Below are positions 1 to 6,998 of a DNA stretch of 28,298 bases, piece after piece. The notes under the pieces were generated by a model. The model searched no databases, had not been told where the DNA came from, and saw only the letters and a program-made list of their open reading frames with translations. The translations under genes were made by a program, and so were the position numbers. Source of the stretch: Gammaproteobacteria bacterium (GTDB lineage: Bacteria; Pseudomonadota; Gammaproteobacteria; DAOWEP01); assembly GCA_030638455.1 (NCBI GenBank), contig DAOWEP010000139.1, forward strand, positions 1 to 28,298, written 5' to 3'. Position 1 is the first letter of the stretch, and each line of letters opens with the position of its first letter.

Positions 1-195
1 CGTTTTTTCTTCTTTTAATAGTGGTGCTGCCTTTTTTGATAGATAAAAAAAAGAGTGTAAAACGAGGAAAGTAAAAATAGCGCTAATCCAGTGACGGACG
101 CTCATTCCTGCTACAGGAAACAGGAATAATAGAAGATATGCAATCTTGTCCTTCCAGGATAGTTCCATATTTATTTTGTCAGCTACTGTATTCAT
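1..195 (-). CDS. O-antigen ligase/polymerase-like membrane protein, N-terminal part (runs off window)
   Basis: Sixty-five codons read leftwards from an ATG at 195 and stay open to the window edge. The product starts MNTVADKINMELSWKDKIAY, then a hydrophobic helix (about residues 18-34) ending in FPVAGMSVRHWIS, and a second hydrophobic stretch. A short soluble start followed by a helix with a G-M-S-V-R-H-W-like turn resembles the N-terminus of O-antigen ligase/Wzy-type polymerases, many-pass inner-membrane proteins that join or polymerise polysaccharide chains. That reading rests on a short piece and is tentative. An ops element lies 55 nt upstream on the same strand, and rfaH and an EPS-type regulator precede it, which fits a surface-polysaccharide gene. 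No Shine-Dalgarno is well placed: AGG directly abuts the ATG. A seven-codon minigene (212-192) ends in an ATGA overlap with this start. The alternative start is Met10 (168). Confidence 0.6.
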   Translation of the reverse strand, partial: MNTVADKINMELSWKDKIAYLLLFLFPVAGMSVRHWISAIFTFLVLHSFFYLSKKAAPLLKEEKT

Positions 196-250
196 CCTAA
201 AAAGGTATTCATGTTTTCTGGGTCAATCTTAATATGTCCAACAATAAGGG

Positions 251-261
251 ACGCTACCGCC
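251..261 (-). promoter_or_regulatory. ops element (RfaH recruitment site)
   Basis: The minus strand reads GGCGGTAGCGT, an exact match to the operon polarity suppressor core that pauses RNA polymerase and loads RfaH onto the exposed non-template strand. It is preceded by GCA, giving AGGGCGGTAGCGT as at the 3' end of classic JUMPstart sequences. The rest of JUMPstart is only loosely similar (GGAGCATGT in place of GGTAGCTGT). The short GC/GC pairing around GGTA that forms the ops hairpin is intact. It lies in the leader of the membrane-protein gene that starts at 195, downstream of rfaH and the regulator and on the same strand. Confidence 0.85.
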
Positions 262-303
262 CTGCAGTGCACATGCTCCGCATAGATAACAACCATGTTT
301 GTA

Positions 304-321
304 AAGGCAACTTTTTGCCTT
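304..321 (-). terminator. Small hairpin after the regulator gene, upstream of ops
   Basis: AAGGCAA and TTGCCTT form a perfect 7-bp stem with a 4-nt loop, starting about 10 nt beyond the regulator stop codon. The following minus-strand bases (TACAAAC) give almost no U-tract, so it is a weak terminator at best. Its place between the regulator and the ops site would suit an attenuator, but that is inference. Confidence 0.35.
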
Positions 322-331
322 CGTTAACTAC

Positions 332-940
332 TTATTCTGTATTCAAATATTGCTCTAGAATATTCGGCACAATAATCACTTTACCTGGGCAACTCTTCAC
401 TAAATCTGAATATCTTCCTGCTGGATCCTTTAGGTCAGTCAATAAAAAAACCTGATGATCTAGATCATCAGGTTTCTTGAATACATCAATCCCCATATAT
501 TTTGTTATGTCCTTCTCGGGTTCATAAAATCCTATTACTTTGATCCCGGCTTCTTTCGATTTCAACATGCAAATTTCAGCAAATTCTGAAATCCCACAAA
601 GTACAACTTCATCCACGCCATTCTTTTTACATGCACGCATAGCATTCAGACAAGACTCTCCTGCCTGACGATAAAAATCAAATGAACGAGAAAGGTATGC
701 TGCTGTAAGTCGGCTTTTTTCTGCAAAGCCTTTTGGGGTAAGATAATATGCAAACCTTCTTGCAGGGGCCTGTTTAATCTTGACATAACCCATTTTTACG
801 CACTTCTTTAAATAGGAATTTGCCAATCCCAAGGCTACCCCCATCTGTTGCGCAAGATGACGTTGGGTCACGTGCTTCTGATTCTCAATAAACCCAAGTA
901 TTTCTAGGGTATATTGCTCTTCCTTGTTATCAGTGTTCAT
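332..940 (-). CDS. Winged-helix (MarR/EPS-type) regulator with C-terminal Rossmann-like domain
   Basis: The 202-residue product has a winged helix at about residues 8-75 (helix-turn-helix VTQRHLAQQMGVALGLANSY, wing APARRFAYYLTPKG, then FAEKSRL). This is the pattern of the short EPS-associated MarR-like regulators found in exopolysaccharide loci. Residues about 105-200 form an extra alternating beta/alpha segment (VDEVVLCGISEFAEICM, then IKVIGFYEP). It resembles the start of a CoA- or nucleotide-binding Rossmann fold, as in PglD-type N-terminal domains, and could be a ligand sensor. The gene lies 53 nt after rfaH and upstream of the ops site, so it probably controls or senses the polysaccharide pathway encoded to the left. 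A sigma70-like promoter ends about 10 nt before its ATG and no Shine-Dalgarno is seen. The DNA-binding half is well supported; the ligand is unknown. Confidence 0.8.
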   Translation of the reverse strand: MNTDNKEEQYTLEILGFIENQKHVTQRHLAQQMGVALGLANSYLKKCVKMGYVKIKQAPARRFAYYLTPKGFAEKSRLTAAYLSRSFDFYRQAGESCLNAMRACKKNGVDEVVLCGISEFAEICMLKSKEAGIKVIGFYEPEKDITKYMGIDVFKKPDDLDHQVFLLTDLKDPAGRYSDLVKSCPGKVIIVPNILEQYLNTE

Positions 941-949
941 GGGTTGAAC

Positions 950-979
950 ACTATAACGTCCTGCTTGTTACTGCGTCAA
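950..979 (-). promoter_or_regulatory. Sigma70-type promoter for the winged-helix regulator
   Basis: On the minus strand TTGACG (979-974) and TATAGT (955-950), each one mismatch from consensus, are separated by 18 nt. They lie in the 53-nt gap after rfaH. Transcription would start near 942-944, while the regulator ATG is at 940, so the transcript would have only about 2-4 nt ahead of the start codon. Confidence 0.5.
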
Positions 980-993
980 TAGGTAAAAATTGA

Positions 994-1515
994 TCAACTA
1001 GCGAGGCTAATCTGGTGCACATCCAGATCAAGGTTCATTATTTTGCCTGTTGCTTCGAGTAGTATGGTCACTCTTTCCTTTCGTGATTTCGTTTTGAAAA
1101 TTCCCTCGTAACCAGAAAAGACACCATCAATGATTCTTACCTTATCACCTTCTCTTAATTCAGGGGTAGTAAATTCTAACACGCCTTCTTCAGTTTCCCT
1201 GCTCTTGAGTATTTCAACTAGTTCGTCAGGAATTTGTGCGGGTATAAATCCAAAATACACCATGCCACTTACTCCGTATGTGGACCGAATAGGTGCCCAG
1301 TTGTCTGTGTCCTGATCAAGCCTGATAAACAAGTATCTTGGGAAGGCAGGCTCGATAATGTCCACATAACGTCCTCGACGGCGGCGAGTAACCGATAGCA
1401 TGGGCATGTAAACCTCATAACCCTGTCTTAGCAGGTTATCATTAGCCAGACTCTCCTGCCTGGGCTTGCTCATGATTAAATACCAGACCTTGGAGGTCTT
1501 ATCTATCTCACTCAT
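994..1515 (-). CDS. rfaH: Transcription antitermination protein RfaH (NusG paralogue)
   Basis: The 173-residue product has an N-terminal NusG domain (about residues 9-108) and a C-terminal KOW domain (about 122-171, starting GDKVRIIDGVFSGYEGIF). It binds transcribing RNA polymerase at ops sites, suppresses pausing and Rho termination in long surface-polysaccharide operons, and recruits the ribosome through S10. The IEPAFPRYLF motif marks it as RfaH-type rather than housekeeping NusG. By eye against E. coli RfaH, W4, K10, R23 and Q24 correspond to W11, K17, R30 and Q31 here. The interdomain salt-bridge pair E48/R138 corresponds to E55/R148, so the autoinhibited fold-switching state may be kept. 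H20 is replaced by Asn and R73 by Tyr. A matching ops site lies 733 nt beyond its stop codon. Confidence 0.93.
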   Translation of the reverse strand: MSEIDKTSKVWYLIMSKPRQESLANDNLLRQGYEVYMPMLSVTRRRRGRYVDIIEPAFPRYLFIRLDQDTDNWAPIRSTYGVSGMVYFGFIPAQIPDELVEILKSRETEEGVLEFTTPELREGDKVRIIDGVFSGYEGIFKTKSRKERVTILLEATGKIMNLDLDVHQISLAS

Positions 1516-1599
1516 AAACTATATTTCCCTTGTCAAAGCTAGAATAATCATATATTCAGTCACTCAACCATATAGATATAAAATTCATTTCCTAAATAT

Positions 1600-1605
1600 A
1601 TTATA
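1600..1605 (-). promoter_or_regulatory. Possible -10 element upstream of rfaH
   Basis: A perfect TATAAT on the minus strand lies 85 nt before the rfaH ATG in a very AT-rich gap. No convincing -35 hexamer sits 16-18 nt upstream, so this is only a candidate. AAGGGA about 10 nt before the ATG is the likely ribosome binding site. Confidence 0.3.
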
Positions 1606-1681
1606 GTCATATACAGACATCAGTTATGATCCTTGTCCAGTCAGTCTGGACATCAACTGGTCGAAAACTGGTCATAAAGAA

Positions 1682-1711
1682 AGCCGGGGCATCATTCCTG
1701 ATAACCCCGGC
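1682..1711 (-). terminator. Intrinsic terminator after comEA
   Basis: GCCGGGG (1683-1689) and CCCCGGC (1705-1711) form a perfect GC-rich 7-bp stem with a 15-nt loop. It starts 44 nt past the comEA stop and is followed on the minus strand by TTTCTTTA. This probably ends the lapA-lapB-pyrF-comEA transcript and separates it from rfaH. Confidence 0.65.
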
Positions 1712-1755
1712 ATTATACAATAACTAATACTGATTTCAGTTAGAAACTTGCTAAA

Positions 1756-2019
1756 TCACTCCAGCAAGATATCACTTCTATTTTTTTCTATCGTTTTATT
1801 ACCGATACCTTTGACATTGGCCAGATCATCCACTGCCTTAAAAGATCCGTTCTGTTCACGGTACACGACAATCGCTTCTGCTTTTTTAACACCGATACCG
1901 TTCAGTGCAGCTGCGATACTCTCGGCATCTGCCTGATTAATGTTTACTGGATCAGCGTACACTACAGAAAATGACAAAACCAATATAAAAATAGATACAA
2001 CTTTACTTATCAATTTCAT
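1756..2019 (-). CDS. comEA: ComEA-family helix-hairpin-helix periplasmic protein
   Basis: This is a small 87-residue protein with a signal peptide (hydrophobic residues 7-20, likely cleavage after VYA at about 22). It is followed by two helix-hairpin-helix units: VNINQADAESIAAALNGIG with VKKAEAIVVYRE, then DLANVKGIGNKTIEK. This is the one-domain ComEA form common in gammaproteobacteria. ComEA binds double-stranded DNA in the periplasm and pulls it in through the outer membrane during natural transformation, though many short homologues are untested. The start is firm: AAGGAG lies 7 nt before the ATG. It follows pyrF by 136 nt and ends at a terminator. No other competence genes are in view. 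Confidence 0.85.
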   Translation of the reverse strand: MKLISKVVSIFILVLSFSVVYADPVNINQADAESIAAALNGIGVKKAEAIVVYREQNGSFKAVDDLANVKGIGNKTIEKNRSDILLE

Positions 2020-2155
2020 TATTAAACTCCTTTTTTAAACAATAAGCCTGATCACATCTGGAAAACTGATCCTAAGCAATCAGGAATTATGGTAGTTGGA
2101 CATTACTAGATACTCGGAACATCCTATTACCATTCTTATTATAAGACTATTTTCC

Positions 2156-2890
2156 TTAAATTAAACGATTTAATTCATTATTAATATTAATCAATATCTT
2201 ACGTGGGTCGCCTGCCTGTGTAACCGGCCTTCCAATGACAAGATAATGACTTCCTGCCCTAATCGCATTTACTGGTGTCATGACTCTTTTCTGGTCTCCC
2301 TTATCTGATCCGGCCAGTCTGATTCCAGGGGTTACCAACACAAATTCACGGCCACACTCTTTCCTTAACATCTCTGTTTCCATTGCAGAACAAACAACAC
2401 CGTCCAGACCAGCAGATTTCGCCAGCAAACCCAAACGCCTAACATTATCTTCCGGGGTGCCACTGAATCCTATTTCAGATAAATCTGATTGATCAATACT
2501 GGTTAATATTGTCACCGCGATCAATAATGGTCTGCCATCCTGACCCTTTTTATCAAGAGCCTCTCTTGCAGCCTCCATCATTCCCCGGCCACCCGATGCA
2601 TGAACATTCATCATCCATACCCCTAAATCAGCTGCCACTGAACAAGCGGATGCAACTGTGTTTGGTATGTCATGAAACTTCAGATCCAGAAAGACATCAA
2701 ATCCTTTGCTAACCAGCACCTCAACAAAAGATGGGCCTGCTCTAGTGAATAATTCTTTTCCGACTTTCAGTTTACATAACTTAGGATCCAGCTTACTTAC
2801 AAACTCCTCTGCTATTTTAGCTTCCGGGAAATCAAGCGCTACGATTATCCTGGAATCATCATCCAAACTGCTTACATTTGAGATTGTCAT
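2156..2890 (-). CDS. pyrF: Orotidine 5'-phosphate decarboxylase
   Basis: This 244-residue cytosolic TIM-barrel enzyme converts OMP to UMP, the last step of de novo pyrimidine synthesis. The catalytic array is complete: D20 (IIVALDFPE), K42 (LKVGKELF) and the D-x-K-x-x-D motif [12 protein letters not shown] (D69, K71, D74). The phosphate-binding PGIR and the VIGRPVT strand near the C-terminus are also present. Length is normal for the family. GGGTG lies 6 nt before the ATG. It follows lapB by 39 nt, matching the lapA-lapB-pyrF order known in many gammaproteobacteria, so the three are likely cotranscribed. Confidence 0.97.
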   Translation of the reverse strand: MTISNVSSLDDDSRIIVALDFPEAKIAEEFVSKLDPKLCKLKVGKELFTRAGPSFVEVLVSKGFDVFLDLKFHDIPNTVASACSVAADLGVWMMNVHASGGRGMMEAAREALDKKGQDGRPLLIAVTILTSIDQSDLSEIGFSGTPEDNVRRLGLLAKSAGLDGVVCSAMETEMLRKECGREFVLVTPGIRLAGSDKGDQKRVMTPVNAIRAGSHYLVIGRPVTQAGDPRKILININNELNRLI

Positions 2891-2929
2891 TAAACACCCA
2901 TATTTGATAAAAAGATTTCTTTATTACCG

Positions 2930-4096
2930 CTATTCACCTTCGACTCCCTTGACTGGTTTTATACTACTCCAGGTCTTGCATCCTGGGCATTGCCAGTGCA
3001 TTGCTTTTCCAGAAAAACCGCAGCTATTACATTTATAAACTGGTTTTCCTTCAAGGACCTTGCTAATAAGACCATATAGTATTTGTAAATTATTCTTTGC
3101 TTTTCCTTCACTGTGTTTCAGGCTTAATTCAATCAACCATTTTAATCCCCTTACTGATGGGCGCTTGCGTAACTGGTCGGCAACAAATTCCATCGCAGCC
3201 TGGTCTCCATCTTCCTGTTGTATATGCCCTGCCAGCGCAAGCATGGGTGATATGCCATCATAATATCCCAGAATATCTTTCAAATATGCAATGATACCCT
3301 GTGGGTTTCCTGATTTTTGGTAGCACTCCTCCAACGCTCCAATTATTTCCGGAAGATATTCTATATCCTGTTCTCCGACGCGTTTATATGCCTTAATCGC
3401 CGATTTAAAATCATTTTTTTGCTCGTAAATCTGTCCCTGCAGAATATTCGCACGCACACACTCCTTATTAGCTGATAAGGCCTTTTTTATCATCCGGATA
3501 GCCTTTGGGTAATCACGGCTGTCCATTGCCTCCTCTCCCAGCTCACAATAGAAATGGGCGATTACACTATTCGTTGACCTTCCCGTTACATCCTGAAGAC
3601 TCTGGCTCGCCTGAATAGCCTTGTTCCAGTCTTGTTCTCGCTGATAAATATCCATCAAACGCTCATAAGCTTCAGGCAGATAAGCATTCTGCTCCACCAG
3701 CTCCAGGAAAAGATCTTCAGCACGGTCAAACAGGCCAGCCTTCATATAGTCTTCTCCCAATTCAAGAAGAGTATGCATCCTTTGGTCTCGAGTTAAGGCC
3801 GGCCGTGCAATAAGATTTTGGTGAATATGAATACCTCTATCGACTTCTCCCTTACGACGAAAAAGGCTTCCCAACGCCAGATGTGTTTCTACTGTTTCAG
3901 TATCGATTTCGGCCATTTTAATAAAGACCTCAATCGCCTTATCTGGCTGTTCATTTAGTAAATAGTTTAAACCTTTAAAATATGCAGAGCTGAATTTTGC
4001 ACCACAATTTGTAGCTGCATTATTCATACTTCGCCTGGCCGCATACCAACCTGATCCAGCTGCTACAGGTAATAGAAGCCAAAGCAATTCAAGCAT
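2930..4096 (-). CDS. lapB: Lipopolysaccharide assembly protein B (LapB/YciM)
   Basis: This 388-residue inner-membrane-anchored protein has an N-terminal transmembrane helix (residues 2-20). A long array of tetratricopeptide repeats (about 35-330) follows, facing the cytoplasm. A C-terminal rubredoxin-like metal knuckle has C356-x2-C359 and C370-x2-C373. LapB links LPS synthesis to transport and, in E. coli, presents LpxC to FtsH for degradation, which sets LPS output. The length matches the family. The start overlaps the lapA stop by one base (TAATG), so translation is coupled. Nearness to rfaH and a polysaccharide gene gives this end of the window an envelope theme. Confidence 0.95.
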   Translation of the reverse strand: MLELLWLLLPVAAGSGWYAARRSMNNAATNCGAKFSSAYFKGLNYLLNEQPDKAIEVFIKMAEIDTETVETHLALGSLFRRKGEVDRGIHIHQNLIARPALTRDQRMHTLLELGEDYMKAGLFDRAEDLFLELVEQNAYLPEAYERLMDIYQREQDWNKAIQASQSLQDVTGRSTNSVIAHFYCELGEEAMDSRDYPKAIRMIKKALSANKECVRANILQGQIYEQKNDFKSAIKAYKRVGEQDIEYLPEIIGALEECYQKSGNPQGIIAYLKDILGYYDGISPMLALAGHIQQEDGDQAAMEFVADQLRKRPSVRGLKWLIELSLKHSEGKAKNNLQILYGLISKVLEGKPVYKCNSCGFSGKAMHWQCPGCKTWSSIKPVKGVEGE

Positions 4097-4386
4097 TAAT
4101 GTGAGCCTTTTATTGGAATATTACGGAGATTCATAATTTCCTTTTCTGTATTCTTCCGTTCTCTTCTTAACTTCGATAGCTCTCTTTTCATCCTCAGTAT
4201 GACACCGGTACTGGCAATAACGCCCAGCAATGCCCCCAGCCCCAGCGCCCCAACAAGAGCAAGTGATAAAGGCGTTTCTGCAGCACCCAGATAATAATTC
4301 AGTGTTACTGGGTCAGCATTCAGAACTGCAAAGGCAATACCTGTAATTGCAATCAAGATAAAAAATAATATGCCAATTATCCTCAT
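4096..4386 (-). CDS. lapA: Lipopolysaccharide assembly protein A (LapA/YciS, DUF1049)
   Basis: This is a 96-residue membrane protein with two transmembrane helices (about residues 3-22 and 40-64). Between them lies the typical segment VLNADPVTLNYYLGAAETPLSLALVGALGLG, broken here only by the family pattern. A basic coiled-coil tail (RMKRELSKLRRERKNTEKEI) ends the protein. It is the standard partner of LapB at the inner membrane in LPS biosynthesis control. AGGAG precedes the ATG by about 12 nt. A TATAAT lies about 85 nt upstream, downstream of the ihfB terminator, so the lap operon is probably transcribed independently of ihfB. Confidence 0.92.
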   Translation of the reverse strand: MRIIGILFFILIAITGIAFAVLNADPVTLNYYLGAAETPLSLALVGALGLGALLGVIASTGVILRMKRELSKLRRERKNTEKEIMNLRNIPIKGSH

Positions 4387-4470
4387 AATACTCTCTCTCC
4401 TGTTACTTATTACTTACCATGAACTTCTCAGCTCACAGAAACGAATATTTCAAGCTACAGAGCCAGCTCC

Positions 4471-4499
4471 ATTATACCCCAGACTAATGAGAATAAATT
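4471..4499 (-). promoter_or_regulatory. Candidate lapA promoter
   Basis: A perfect TATAAT on the minus strand (4476-4471) has AATTTA 17 nt upstream as a poor -35. It sits between the ihfB terminator and lapA, where a promoter for the lap-pyrF operon is expected. Confidence 0.4.
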
Positions 4500-4526
4500 A
4501 TCATGAAAAGTTGGAAAAATGATAGT

Positions 4527-4556
4527 AAAAAAAATGGACAGGCAAGAGCCTGTCCA
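4527..4556 (-). terminator. Strong intrinsic terminator after ihfB
   Basis: TGGACAGGC and GCCTGTCCA form a perfect 9-bp stem with a 4-nt loop. On the minus strand it is followed directly by eight T residues. It starts 73 nt beyond the ihfB stop and is the clearest transcript end in the window. It separates the rpsA-ihfB unit from the lap operon. Confidence 0.92.
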
Positions 4557-4628
4557 TTCAGTTTACTTATTAAAGAGAGTTTATTTCTACTTATGGAAAA
4601 ATGCTATTGCTATGCCTGGCACGGCCTC

Positions 4629-4931
4629 CTACTGAAGGGTATATTTATCCTTTGAATTATCTACCCTTTCACGCAGCTCTTTCCCCGGCTTAAAATGAGG
4701 AACATATTTACCAGGAAGCGTTACTGATTCTCCTGTTTTGGGGTTACGGCCTACCCTCGGTGGACGATAGTGTAGTGAAAAGCTCCCGAATCCACGAATC
4801 TCTATTCGTTGACCCGTGGCCAATGCCTGACTCATTTGTTCCAATAAGCTTTTAACGGCAAGTTCTACATCTTTATATGCCAGATGACTTTGCTTTCTTG
4901 CCAAGGCTTCTATCAGTTCTGATTTCGTCAT
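4629..4931 (-). CDS. ihfB: Integration host factor subunit beta
   Basis: This is a 100-residue DNABII-family protein. It starts [14 protein letters not shown], has the DNA-binding arm [24 protein letters not shown] with the intercalating proline (GRNPKTG), and ends [14 protein letters not shown]. With IHF alpha it forms a heterodimer that bends DNA sharply at specific sites in transcription, replication and recombination. It follows rpsA by 111 nt, the standard gammaproteobacterial order, which separates it from ihfA and hupB. AGGA lies 8 nt before the ATG. Confidence 0.96.
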   Translation of the reverse strand: MTKSELIEALARKQSHLAYKDVELAVKSLLEQMSQALATGQRIEIRGFGSFSLHYRPPRVGRNPKTGESVTLPGKYVPHFKPGKELRERVDNSKDKYTLQ

Positions 4932-5042
4932 TATTCTTTCCTATTCTCTATCTTATTACCAAAGACCATTTTATTTGTACCTATTAGAAGGCCGACTCCC
5001 TACATCACAGTTTAATACATAAATCAAAAAGTTCTACCAATA

Positions 5043-6743
5043 TTACTCTTCATTCCCGTCCATCTGCTCCTTAAGGATGTCTCCCAGCGACGTGGTACCC
5101 TGAGCACCAGTACCACGGCTATATTCTTCCACAACCTTGGTTTCTTCCTCGTAATCCTTCGCCTTTACTGACAGGGTAATGGTTCTATTCTTACGGTCTA
5201 CACCTGTGAATTTGGCCTCAATCTCATCGCCCTTGTTCAGCACGGTTCTTGCATCCTCGATTCTTTCCCGGTCAAGCTCTGAGGCACGTAAATATCCTTC
5301 TACACCCTCACCCAAATCAATGATTGCACCTTTAGCATCCACTTCTCCAACCGTACCTGTCACAACAGTTCCCTTAGGATGCTCGGCCACATAAATAGAG
5401 AACGGGTCTTTATCGAGCTGTTTGATCCCAAGCGATATACGTTCACGCTCAGAGTCAATAGCAAGGATGACGGTTTCTATCTCATCACCCCTATTGTAGT
5501 TCTTAATAGCTTCTTCACCTGTAGTATTCCAAGAAATATCAGACAAATGAATCAATCCGTCTATACCGCCTTCCAGACCAACGAAGACACCAAAATCAGT
5601 GATCGATTTTATTATGCCTGTAGCCTTGTCATTCTTGTTAAACCTGGACGCAAAATCATCCCATGGGTTTGTTTGACACTGCTTCATACCCAGTGAGATA
5701 CGACGGCGCTCTTCATCAATGTCCAGTACTTCAACTTCAATTTCCTGTCCAAGGTGAACCATTTTTGAGGGATTAACATTCTTGTTTGTCCAGTCCATCT
5801 CAGATACATGAACCAACCCTTCCACTCCTTCCTCGATTTCTGCAAAACAGCCATAGTCTGCAATATTGGTCACTTTACCTATTAAGCGGGTCTTTTCTGG
5901 GTAACGACGTTCGATGTTAATCCACGGATCATCTCCCAATTGCTTCAGACCCAGAGAAACACGGTTCTTTTCACGATCAAACTTGAGAATCTTTACGTCT
6001 ATTTCATCACCAACATTTACGATCTCAGATGGATGCTTGACCCTCTTCCAGGCCATATCCGTAATATGCAGAAGACCATCGATACCGCCAAGGTCTACGA
6101 ATGCACCGTAATCTGTCAGGTTCTTGATAACACCCTTGGCTACAGCACCTTCTTCAAGATTTTCCAGAAGTGCTTCACGCTCAGCACTAAATTCTGATTC
6201 AACAACTGCGCGACGAGAAACTACAACGTTGTTTCTGGCCTGATCCAGTTTAATTACCTTAAACTCAAGCTCCTTACCTTCCAGATAAGAAACATCACGC
6301 ACAGGCCTGACATCTACCAATGAACCTGGCAAGAAAGCGCGGATATCCTGAATCTCTACGGTAAAACCACCCTTCACCTTACCGTTAATAATGCCGGTAA
6401 CCACTTCATCAGCTTCCTGTGCTTTTTCCAGAAACGTCCAGACTCTTGCACGTTTTGCCTTCTCGCGTGACAGGCGGGTCGCACCATATCCATCTTCCAG
6501 AGATTCCAGTTGAACATCAACCTCGTCACCGACAACTACCTCAAGCTCATGGTCATCATTGTAAAATTCTTCTATGGGTATCACACCCTCTGACTTTAGC
6601 CCCGCATTAACGACAACGGTATCCGGTCGTATTTCGACCACCGTGCCACTCATGATTACGCCTGGGCGGATTTTATTCTGGTTGAGGCTTTCTTCAAAAA
6701 GTTGAGCGAAGCTTTCGATGTTTTCTGTTGTTGATTCAATCAT
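5043..6743 (-). CDS. rpsA: 30S ribosomal protein S1
   Basis: This 566-residue protein carries six S1 (OB-fold) repeats at about residues 22-88, 106-172, 193-262, 279-349, 366-437 and 453-523. Repeats 3-6 show the usual GxxKxxxxYGxFV-like pattern, for example [22 protein letters not shown]. The first two repeats dock on the 30S subunit through S2. The later ones bind mRNA and help initiation on structured or SD-poor messages. The start [20 protein letters not shown] is typical, with AGGA about 9 nt upstream. Its leader carries two hairpins, suggesting the S1 autoregulation known in gammaproteobacteria. It lies between cmk and ihfB in the conserved order. Confidence 0.98.
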   Translation of the reverse strand: MIESTTENIESFAQLFEESLNQNKIRPGVIMSGTVVEIRPDTVVVNAGLKSEGVIPIEEFYNDDHELEVVVGDEVDVQLESLEDGYGATRLSREKAKRARVWTFLEKAQEADEVVTGIINGKVKGGFTVEIQDIRAFLPGSLVDVRPVRDVSYLEGKELEFKVIKLDQARNNVVVSRRAVVESEFSAEREALLENLEEGAVAKGVIKNLTDYGAFVDLGGIDGLLHITDMAWKRVKHPSEIVNVGDEIDVKILKFDREKNRVSLGLKQLGDDPWINIERRYPEKTRLIGKVTNIADYGCFAEIEEGVEGLVHVSEMDWTNKNVNPSKMVHLGQEIEVEVLDIDEERRRISLGMKQCQTNPWDDFASRFNKNDKATGIIKSITDFGVFVGLEGGIDGLIHLSDISWNTTGEEAIKNYNRGDEIETVILAIDSERERISLGIKQLDKDPFSIYVAEHPKGTVVTGTVGEVDAKGAIIDLGEGVEGYLRASELDRERIEDARTVLNKGDEIEAKFTGVDRKNRTITLSVKAKDYEEETKVVEEYSRGTGAQGTTSLGDILKEQMDGNEE

Positions 6744-6783
6744 TGGTTAAAATTCCTGGCTCCGAATATCTCAAATAGTTTTC

Positions 6784-6819
6784 ACTGTATTCTTTACAGT
6801 ACAGCCATTGAACATGGCT
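6784..6819 (-). promoter_or_regulatory. Two-hairpin rpsA leader (probable S1 autoregulatory element)
   Basis: Two perfect 6-bp hairpins lie back to back 41-76 nt before the rpsA ATG on the minus strand: AGCCAT-GTTCA-ATGGCT (6819-6803), then ACTGTA-AAGAA-TACAGT (6800-6784). An AU-rich single-stranded stretch separates them from the start codon. In E. coli and relatives the rpsA leader folds into serial hairpins that drive efficient initiation and let free S1 repress its own translation. The loops here lack the GGA motif seen in E. coli, so the match is architectural rather than sequence-level. Confidence 0.5.
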
Positions 6820-6890
6820 ACTCAAGGATATTCAAAAGACCTGTTACAAAATGCAGATCAAATACTAGCATCTGCTGTTAGTTAAAAAAT

Positions 6891-6914
6891 ACCAATTCAG
6901 GTCTCCGCCTGAAT
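6891..6914 (-). terminator. Possible weak terminator after cmk
   Basis: ATTCAGG and CCTGAAT (6895-6901 and 6908-6914) form a perfect 7-bp stem with a 6-nt loop, 84 nt past the cmk stop. The T-run on the minus strand starts about 5 nt after the stem (TGGTATTTTTT), which is late for a classic terminator. It could separate cmk and upstream genes from rpsA only partly. Confidence 0.4.
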
Positions 6915-6998
6915 CAGCCCCAAAAATTACATTATAAACTAATTTTCCTAATAACCTACTGTTTTAACTTATATAACTTTATATTCAGAATATACAAG

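Noticed and set aside
234..455. A 73-codon open frame on the plus strand near the left edge
   Set aside because: It runs antisense through the ops leader and the end of the regulator gene, with no motif or ribosome site.
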